The notes under the pieces: generated by a model | What the model saw: the letters and a program-made list of their open reading frames with translations, nothing else | The model's database searches: none | Told to the model about the DNA's origin: nothing | Translations under genes and position numbers: made by a program | Source: UBA940 sp964464465 | GTDB taxonomy: Bacteria; Bacteroidota; Bacteroidia; Bacteroidales; Rikenellaceae | Length of the DNA stretch: 10,842 bases | Direction of reading: 5' to 3' | NCBI GenBank assembly: GCA_964464465.1 | Contig: CAYXGF010000055.1 | Span: forward strand, 1-10,842 | Shown: positions 7,083 through 10,842 of the stretch, one piece after another | How the letters are laid out: every line of letters starts with the position of its first letter | Position numbering within the stretch: position 1 is the first letter of the stretch

Positions 7083-7170
7083 CACATCTAACAACGGGGT
7101 ATAATAAGTACCGGAGGCCGCTTGACAATTTTTAATGTGTGGATAGTGCGTATGATACTGGTCGGTGCCA
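7083..7170 (+). repeat. Left arm of the intergenic repeat element, second copy
   Basis: This arm matches the minus-strand element at 3575-3507 in block order and sequence: CTAACAACGGGG (7088 onward), AATAAGTACC (to 7112), GGAGGC, and TTTTTAATGTGTGGATAG (7129-7146). It leads directly into the tandem units beginning at 7171. Only one copy of this arm is present, whereas the units after it are repeated three times. It contains a TTGACA but no partner element at normal spacing. Confidence 0.6.
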
Positions 7171-7563
7171 GCGAGGTCTTGTGCGAAAGAAATGAGCGGG
7201 TTTTCGCGAGGCGAGGCCTCTGTCTGCGCACTATGCAGGAACGCATAACGTAAGATAGTATATCATTCCCGAGAATTATTTGTCCCGGAAGTGTGTATAT
7301 GCGGGTGGTCCTGCGAGGTATTGTGCGAAAGAAATGAGCGGGCTTTCACGAGGCGAGGCCTCTATCTGCGCACTATGCAGGAGCGTATGACTATAAGATA
7401 GTATATCATTCCCGAGAATTATTTGTCCCGGAAGTGTGTATATGCGGGTGGTCCTGCGAGGTATTGTGCGAAAGAAATGAGCGGGCTTTCGCGTGGCGAG
7501 GCCTCTGTCTGCGCACTATGCAGGAGCGCATACTGTAAAATCGTATAGAGTTACCGAAAATAA
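7171..7563 (+). repeat. Tandem repeat, three copies of a 142-143 bp non-coding unit
   Basis: Units start with GCGAGGT at 7171, 7313 and 7456, giving spacings of 142 and 143 bp. Bases 7251-7347 are repeated without any change at 7394-7490 (97 identical bases), so at least one duplication is recent. The third copy decays gradually after about 7533 and stops at the rpmH terminator near 7562. Each unit holds GTGCGAAAG, AGCGGG, CTTTCGCG (TTTTCGCG in copy 1, CTTTCACG in copy 2), GAGGCCTC and CTGCGCACTATGCAGGA. Possible stems are TCCTGC with GCAGGA (7309-7314 with 7377-7382), GTGCG with CGCAC (7323-7327 with 7369-7373), and GCGAAAG with CTTTCGC; the last two exclude each other. There is no reading frame, and the repeats are far too long and close for CRISPR. 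The core is shared with the element at 3453-3575. Confidence 0.9.
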
Positions 7564-7590
7564 AAAAGGAGCGAAAACCGCTCCTTTTTT
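7562..7590 (-). terminator. Terminator downstream of rpmH (symmetrical, probably bidirectional)
   Basis: Six A, GGAGCG, loop AAAAC, CGCTCC, six T. The stem has T-runs on both strands, so it can end the rpmH transcript (minus) and also any transcript crossing the tandem repeats from the other side. It lies 22 bases beyond the rpmH stop codon. Confidence 0.9.
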
Positions 7591-7612
7591 ATTTCATTCG
7601 CAATCGGATTGA

Positions 7613-7774
7613 TTACAAGCCCTTGATGTTCGATTCGTCCGATACGGTGAGTTTCTTGCGTTCTTTTGCACGACGAGCTGCCAAAACTTTGCGTCCGTTG
7701 GCAGTTGCCATTCTCTGACGGAACCCGTGCTTGTTTATTCTCTTTCTGCGAGATGGTTGAAAAGTCCTTTTCAT
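7613..7774 (-). CDS. rpmH: Ribosomal protein L34 (bL34)
   Basis: A 53-residue, strongly basic protein of the large ribosomal subunit. It reads MKRTFQPSRRKRINKHGFRQ, then RMATANGRKVLAARRAKERK, then KLTVSDESNIKGL. The signature KRTFQPS, the HGFRxRM block, and the GRKVLAxRRAKxRxxL block are all standard. The C-terminus is a few residues longer than the 44-47 typical of proteobacterial L34, ending in an acidic/polar tail. It is transcribed alone from its own promoter and ends in a strong terminator. The common neighbours rnpA and dnaA are not next to it, and rsmG upstream is separated by 90 bases. Confidence 0.97.
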   Translation of the reverse strand: MKRTFQPSRRKRINKHGFRQRMATANGRKVLAARRAKERKKLTVSDESNIKGL

Positions 7775-7817
7775 AGCTATCTGTTTTTCGTATTATTATA
7801 CTTATCCAAACGGATTG

Positions 7818-7848
7818 CAAAGGTATAACAATTTTGTATTTTTCAAAA
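7818..7848 (-). promoter_or_regulatory. rpmH promoter
   Basis: On the minus strand TTTTG (7848 to 7844), 18 bases, then TACCTTTG (7825 to 7818). Both elements fit the Bacteroidota consensus, and the box lies 43 bases before the rpmH ATG. Confidence 0.75.
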
Positions 7849-7864
7849 GAAATGATGAGCTAAT

Positions 7865-8488
7865 TTATATTTTTTCGACAAAAACAATCTTTTTTGTCTC
7901 GAAGAACTCCTCCGAGAACCATTCCGAGATGTCGTAGACCTTGTGAGTGGGTTTGACTGAGGCCATCTCGGAGGTCAGGTCGCCGCCTTTGAGTGCGAGG
8001 ATTCCGTTGGGCAGGCTGCCGCATTCGCCTTTCCGTATTTTGTCCCAGCTCCATTCGAGCAGCTGCGCCATGGGGGCTACGGCGCGGCTTACGACGTAAT
8101 CGAACTTCTCGGGCAGCGCTTCGGCTCTCGTGTTCACCGGGGAGACATTGCTAAGGTTCAGAGCCTGGCATACCTGGGACACCACGGTGATTTTCTTGCC
8201 AATCGAATCCGTTGCGACGAATTGCGTTTCGGGAAACATGATGGCCAGCGGAACGGTCGGAAAACCGCCGCCGCATCCTATATCGAGGATTTTTGCCGAC
8301 GGAGCGGGACGGAGCAGTTCGGCTATCGCAAGCGAATGGAGTACGTGTTTGAGGTACAGGGAGTCGAAATCCTTGCGGGAGATGACGTTTATACGGTCGT
8401 TCCATTCCCTGTATATGCCGTACAGCGATTCGTAACGCTCTTTCTGCTGGGTTGTAAGTCCGGGAAAGTATTTCAGTATCAGTTTCAT
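7865..8488 (-). CDS. rsmG: 16S rRNA (guanine-N7)-methyltransferase RsmG
   Basis: Uses S-adenosylmethionine to methylate N7 of G527 (E. coli numbering) in the 530 loop of 16S rRNA; also known as GidB. The protein has 207 residues, normal for the family. It shows EWNDRINVISRKD (28-40), the AdoMet-binding motif I ILDIGCGGGFPTVPLAI (67-83), the motif II region VATDSIGKK (91-99), the second-strand RAEALPEKFDYVVSRAVAPM (121-140) and a late GGDL. The ATG at 8488 gives the family-typical MKLILKYFPGL start; an upstream in-frame ATG at 8527 would overlap the sigma-factor gene and adds 13 untypical residues. It is the last gene of the glycosyltransferase-sigma-rsmG operon, starting 16 bases after the sigma stop codon. 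Loss of RsmG is known to give low-level streptomycin resistance in other bacteria. Confidence 0.95.
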   Translation of the reverse strand: MKLILKYFPGLTTQQKERYESLYGIYREWNDRINVISRKDFDSLYLKHVLHSLAIAELLRPAPSAKILDIGCGGGFPTVPLAIMFPETQFVATDSIGKKITVVSQVCQALNLSNVSPVNTRAEALPEKFDYVVSRAVAPMAQLLEWSWDKIRKGECGSLPNGILALKGGDLTSEMASVKPTHKVYDISEWFSEEFFETKKIVFVEKI

Positions 8489-8504
8489 GTGTCTTGTATT
8501 ACGG

Positions 8505-9080
8505 TTAAAGCAGGCCGCTGCTGACAATGTAGTTGCAGAGCTGGGCCCTGGCCCTGTGAATTTGGGTTTTGACTGTGCCGAGCGGGATGTTCAGCTCCGA
8601 GGCTATCTCTTCGTAAGAATACTCCTTGAAAAAACGCAGTTCGATTAACTTGCGGTATTGTGCGGACAGCTTTTGAAGATGATACTCTATCTGGGCTCTC
8701 TGCTGCATGCCGATTATCTTCTCCTCCGGCGATTGGGCGGTACCTGTGGGCGACAGTGATACGGCCGCAGGCATGGAGTCGATGGAGATATTGTCCCTGC
8801 GCCGGCGGACGAAGTCTATGAACGTGTTGCGGGCTATGGCGTATATCCATTGTCCGAATGTGTATTGCTCGTCGTAACGCTCCATGTTTATGAAGACCTT
8901 GATGAATATCTCCTGCAACAAATCGTCTATGTCCTCTCCGCCGCTGAGCCGCTGTATATAATATTTGTATATGGAGTCCCGGTAGCGGTTGAACAGGTAC
9001 TCGAAGGCGGTGTTGTCGCCGTCCAGCACCAGCCGTACCAGTCCTGCGTCGCTTTCGATTATGTATTGCTCTATCTCCAT
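8505..9080 (-). CDS. ECF-type RNA polymerase sigma factor (sigma-70 family)
   Basis: A 191-residue sigma factor with only regions 2 and 4. Region 2 spans about 26-95: DIDDLLQEIFIKVF (50-63) is the core-binding part, and FGQWIYAIARNTFIDFVRRRR (75-95) the -10 recognition and melting part. A polar linker with little conservation follows (about 96-125), and region 4 spans about 130-182: LSAQYRKLIELRFFKEYSYEEIASELNIPLGTVKTQIHRARAQL, with the helix-turn-helix at SYEEIASELNIPLGTVKTQIHRA (155-177; quoted as SYEEIASELNI and GTVKTQIHRA). The ATG at 9080 overlaps the last 10 bases of the glycosyltransferase gene and has AAGGAAG just upstream, so translation is probably coupled. Frames that extend upstream of this ATG run antisense-like through the glycosyltransferase and are not real. 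No anti-sigma gene is adjacent, which is unlike the FecI-type sigma factors common in this phylum. Target promoters cannot be told from sequence. Confidence 0.93.
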   Translation of the reverse strand: MEIEQYIIESDAGLVRLVLDGDNTAFEYLFNRYRDSIYKYYIQRLSGGEDIDDLLQEIFIKVFINMERYDEQYTFGQWIYAIARNTFIDFVRRRRDNISIDSMPAAVSLSPTGTAQSPEEKIIGMQQRAQIEYHLQKLSAQYRKLIELRFFKEYSYEEIASELNIPLGTVKTQIHRARAQLCNYIVSSGLL

Positions 9081-10237
9081 ACTTCCTTGTTGGGACGAAG
9101 TCTGTGCGAAAGGGATATTGCGGACATGGCGGCCGGCGAGATGAGGTCGTATATGAAGTAAAGACCGCTCAGTCCGGTTTCCCCGAGCCGTTCGGATATT
9201 TTGGATACGCACCGGAGCACAACTGCGTATCTTGCGGCGAGCAATACGGCTGCGAGTATTTTTATCTCGACGGGCATGAATATCAGCGCCGCAAGTGCGG
9301 TTATGAAAAACAGCGCTCGGCTTCCGATTTCCCACTCGATGAAATTTTTGGCGCCGGTGGGGTAGAATTTGTAGGAATGCGTGCGGATTTTACGCTCTTT
9401 GTACCACCAGGACATGCCGCCCCAGTTCTTGCGCCTGACGGTGGCGCGCGGGTGCATCACGATGCTGACGTTGTCGCGTGTGAAAATACGCTGCAAGAAC
9501 AAATCCTCCTCACCTATATTCATATTAAGAAAACCGAAACCGCGGTTGGCGAAGTACAGGTGTTTGGCGAATCCGTAGTTTTGCAGCGAACTGCCGTAAG
9601 GGTGTCCTTTGACTGCGGCGGCCAAAAACCTTGCGGCGCTCATCATTTGCGAGCTGCGTACTATTTTGTCTGCCGCACCTTTGGTCTGTTCTACTCCGCA
9701 GTAGCCCAGCACGATGTCGCCCTTGGAGAATCCTTTGGCCATAAGCGGTATCCAGCGGCTCGACTGCGGCCTGGCATCGGGCGTGGTGATGATTATGCAG
9801 TCGTACCGCGCGGCCTTGATGCCCACGTTGAGCGCCATTTTGTTGCTTATGGGAAACAGCGGGTGCTGCTTGATGCGAGTGGTGGACAGCTTCGGATGGG
9901 CTTCGGCGAGCATTTCGAGCGTCTCGGCAAACTCTTCGTTGGCCCCCAGATAGACGATTACAACTTCGTAGTCGTCGTAGTCCTGCGACAGCATCAGGGG
10001 CAGGGTCTCGTCGATGTACAGAAAATCGTCCTCCATCGGGACGATGACCGATATGCCGGGGTGCTGAGGTCCGGTCTGAGGCCTTAGGTCGTTCTTGTAT
10101 TTCGGAATCAAGGAGAAGATTCCGGCATAATAGCGTATCTGTACCGCCAGTAGAATGAGGAGGATTGCTACGAGTGCGATTCCGAAAGGTCCGTAGGCCG
10201 AGTAGGTGTCGAGAATGATTTCTGTTATCTTGTCCAC
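9071..10237 (-). CDS. Membrane-anchored family 2 glycosyltransferase
   Basis: Probably transfers a sugar from a nucleotide-sugar donor at the inner membrane. Counted from the GTG at 10237 it has 388 residues. One N-terminal membrane segment (GPFGIALVAILLILLAVQI) is followed by a GT-A fold: ISVIVPMEDD (strand 1), NKMALNVGIKAAR, the DxD-like TPDARPQ, and IGEEDLFLQRIF (the catalytic-base region; the common QxxRW is not seen). Two or three hydrophobic segments follow (ALFFITALAALIFMPVEI, ILAAVLLAARYAVVL, LYFIYDLISPAAMSAIS), as in other membrane GT2 enzymes. Acceptor unknown. Start choice: an in-frame ATG at 10285 would add 16 residues, but the best promoter box (10263-10270) would start transcription after it, so GTG 10237 is preferred with moderate confidence. 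First gene of the operon with the sigma factor (10-base overlap) and rsmG. Confidence 0.85.
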   Translation of the reverse strand: MDKITEIILDTYSAYGPFGIALVAILLILLAVQIRYYAGIFSLIPKYKNDLRPQTGPQHPGISVIVPMEDDFLYIDETLPLMLSQDYDDYEVVIVYLGANEEFAETLEMLAEAHPKLSTTRIKQHPLFPISNKMALNVGIKAARYDCIIITTPDARPQSSRWIPLMAKGFSKGDIVLGYCGVEQTKGAADKIVRSSQMMSAARFLAAAVKGHPYGSSLQNYGFAKHLYFANRGFGFLNMNIGEEDLFLQRIFTRDNVSIVMHPRATVRRKNWGGMSWWYKERKIRTHSYKFYPTGAKNFIEWEIGSRALFFITALAALIFMPVEIKILAAVLLAARYAVVLRCVSKISERLGETGLSGLYFIYDLISPAAMSAISLSHRLRPNKEVWR

Positions 10238-10262
10238 TTTACATTCTGAAATTACAATATTA

Positions 10263-10270
10263 CAAAAGTA
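10263..10270 (-). promoter_or_regulatory. Promoter (-7 box) of the glycosyltransferase-sigma-rsmG operon
   Basis: TACTTTTG (10270 to 10263, minus strand) matches TAnnTTTG exactly. Transcription would start near 10257. The -33 region is poor. The box lies inside the 5' end of the longest possible glycosyltransferase frame, which argues for the downstream GTG start. Confidence 0.5.
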
Positions 10271-10324
10271 ATCATTTATTTCCAATTAAAGCGGGCCCCG
10301 GACGGATTATTTGCAGCCCAAAAA

Positions 10325-10355
10325 TTGTGCGGTGGAGAAATAATGTATAAATTTG
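10325..10355 (+). promoter_or_regulatory. tgt promoter
   Basis: TTG (10325-10327), 20 bases, then TAAATTTG (10348-10355). Both boxes fit the Bacteroidota consensus. The start codon of tgt is only 6 bases after the -7 box, so the transcript would have almost no leader. Confidence 0.55.
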
Positions 10356-10361
10356 CAGGTT

Positions 10362-10842
10362 ATGAAATTCGAATTACAAGTCACATCGTCCTCTTGCAGG
10401 GCCCGGGCCGGTAAGATTACCACGGACCACGGAGACATACTTACACCCATATTCATGCCCGTGGGAACGGCCGCGAGCGTGAAAGGCATATTCCACCGTG
10501 ATTTGGAGCAGCAGGCCGGCGCTCAGATAATCCTCGCCAATACGTATCATCTCTACCTGCGTCCGGGAACCGAGATTCTCGAACAGGCCGGAGGCGTTCA
10601 CCGGTTCTGCACGTGGAACCGTCCGATGCTGACCGACAGCGGCGGCTTCCAGGTGTTCTCGCTTGCCGACTGCCGTAAAATCACGGAGGAGGGGTGTCGT
10701 TTCAGCTCTCACATAGACGGCTCGAAGCATCTTTTCACCCCGGAGGGAGTGATAGACATACAACGTAAGATAGGTGCCGACATAATGATGGCGTTCGACG
10801 AGTGTCCGTCCGGAACGGCGAGCAGGGAGTATGCCGCACGGT
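10362..10842 (+). CDS. tgt: Queuine/preQ1 tRNA-guanine transglycosylase, 5' part
   Basis: Exchanges the guanine at position 34 of GUN-anticodon tRNAs for preQ1 in the queuosine pathway. The visible 160 codons start MKFELQVTSSSCRARAGKIT and contain DILTPIFMPVGTAASVKGI (25-43), ANTYHLYLRPG (59-69), the catalytic-site motif TDSGGFQVFSL (91-101, with Asp 92), SHIDGSKHLFTPE (116-128) and MAFDECPSG (143-151, base-binding Asp 146 and Cys 148). The start fits other Bacteroidales Tgt proteins. The zinc-binding C-terminal part lies past the window end. Divergently transcribed from the glycosyltransferase operon, 124 bases away, with its own promoter. Confidence 0.95.
   Translation, partial: MKFELQVTSSSCRARAGKITTDHGDILTPIFMPVGTAASVKGIFHRDLEQQAGAQIILANTYHLYLRPGTEILEQAGGVHRFCTWNRPMLTDSGGFQVFSLADCRKITEEGCRFSSHIDGSKHLFTPEGVIDIQRKIGADIMMAFDECPSGTASREYAAR

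Noticed and set aside
6794..7087. 97-codon minus-strand and 116-codon plus-strand frames after the lipoprotein gene
   Set aside because: They run through the lipoprotein terminator or its 3' end, have no good start context and no family resemblance.
7121..7160. E. coli-type promoter starting with TTGACA
   Set aside because: The only TATAAT-like partner (TATGAT) is about 23 bases away, the wrong spacing, and the window otherwise uses Bacteroidota promoter boxes.
7171..7563. CRISPR array
   Set aside because: Units are 142-143 bp with almost no variable spacer, and no cas gene is nearby.
7551..7820. 89-codon minus-strand frame over rpmH
   Set aside because: It is the wrong frame; the L34 reading is in the neighbouring frame and is too short for the usual length cut-off.
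9104..10087. 327-codon open frame on the plus strand
   Set aside because: Antisense to the glycosyltransferase; codon pattern and motifs support the minus-strand gene.

Overview
The window looks like chromosomal DNA from a member of the Bacteroidota, probably order Bacteroidales and possibly an Alistipes-like gut species (genus is inference). The reasons are: promoters that fit the Bacteroidota consensus (TAnnTTTG at -7, TTG or TTTG near -33) instead of the E. coli one; A-rich leaders with weak Shine-Dalgarno sites; a BACON-domain lipoprotein with a Fibrobacter-succinogenes-type C-terminal domain; and family-typical Tgt, RsmG and L34 sequences.

Layout. (1) 1-646, minus strand: 5' part of nrdD (anaerobic class III ribonucleotide reductase), behind an adenosylcobalamin riboswitch (784-950) and a promoter box (960-967). 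(2) 1137-3308, plus: a long RelA/SpoT-type (p)ppGpp enzyme whose synthetase site is intact but whose hydrolase HDxxED motif is degraded. (3) 3453-3575: a diverged copy of an intergenic repeat, then rnpB (RNase P RNA, 3598-3974, minus). (4) 4145-6778, plus: a secreted lipoprotein with four BACON modules, with a near-ideal promoter and its own terminator. (5) 6833-7563: gene-free DNA holding a hairpin-rich patch and three tandem copies (142-143 bp) of a second, related form of the repeat. (6) 7613-7774, minus: rpmH (ribosomal protein L34) with its own promoter. (7) 7865-10237, minus: a tight operon reading glycosyltransferase, ECF-type sigma factor, rsmG. (8) 10362-end, plus: tgt (tRNA-guanine transglycosylase), cut by the window end.

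Functionally this is mostly housekeeping and information processing: dNTP supply under B12 control, stringent response, tRNA 5' maturation (rnpB), tRNA queuosine modification (tgt), 16S rRNA methylation (rsmG) and a ribosomal protein. To this are added one surface-exposed lipoprotein and one membrane glycosyltransferase.

The least explained signal is the intergenic repeat family. One copy lies between rel and rnpB and an expanded, tandem copy lies between the lipoprotein gene and rpmH. Both junctions are convergent (3' end facing 3' end). The copies share a left arm and a GCGAAAG/CTTTCGC hairpin core and appear non-coding. I do not recognise the family; whether it is new needs a genome-wide search.
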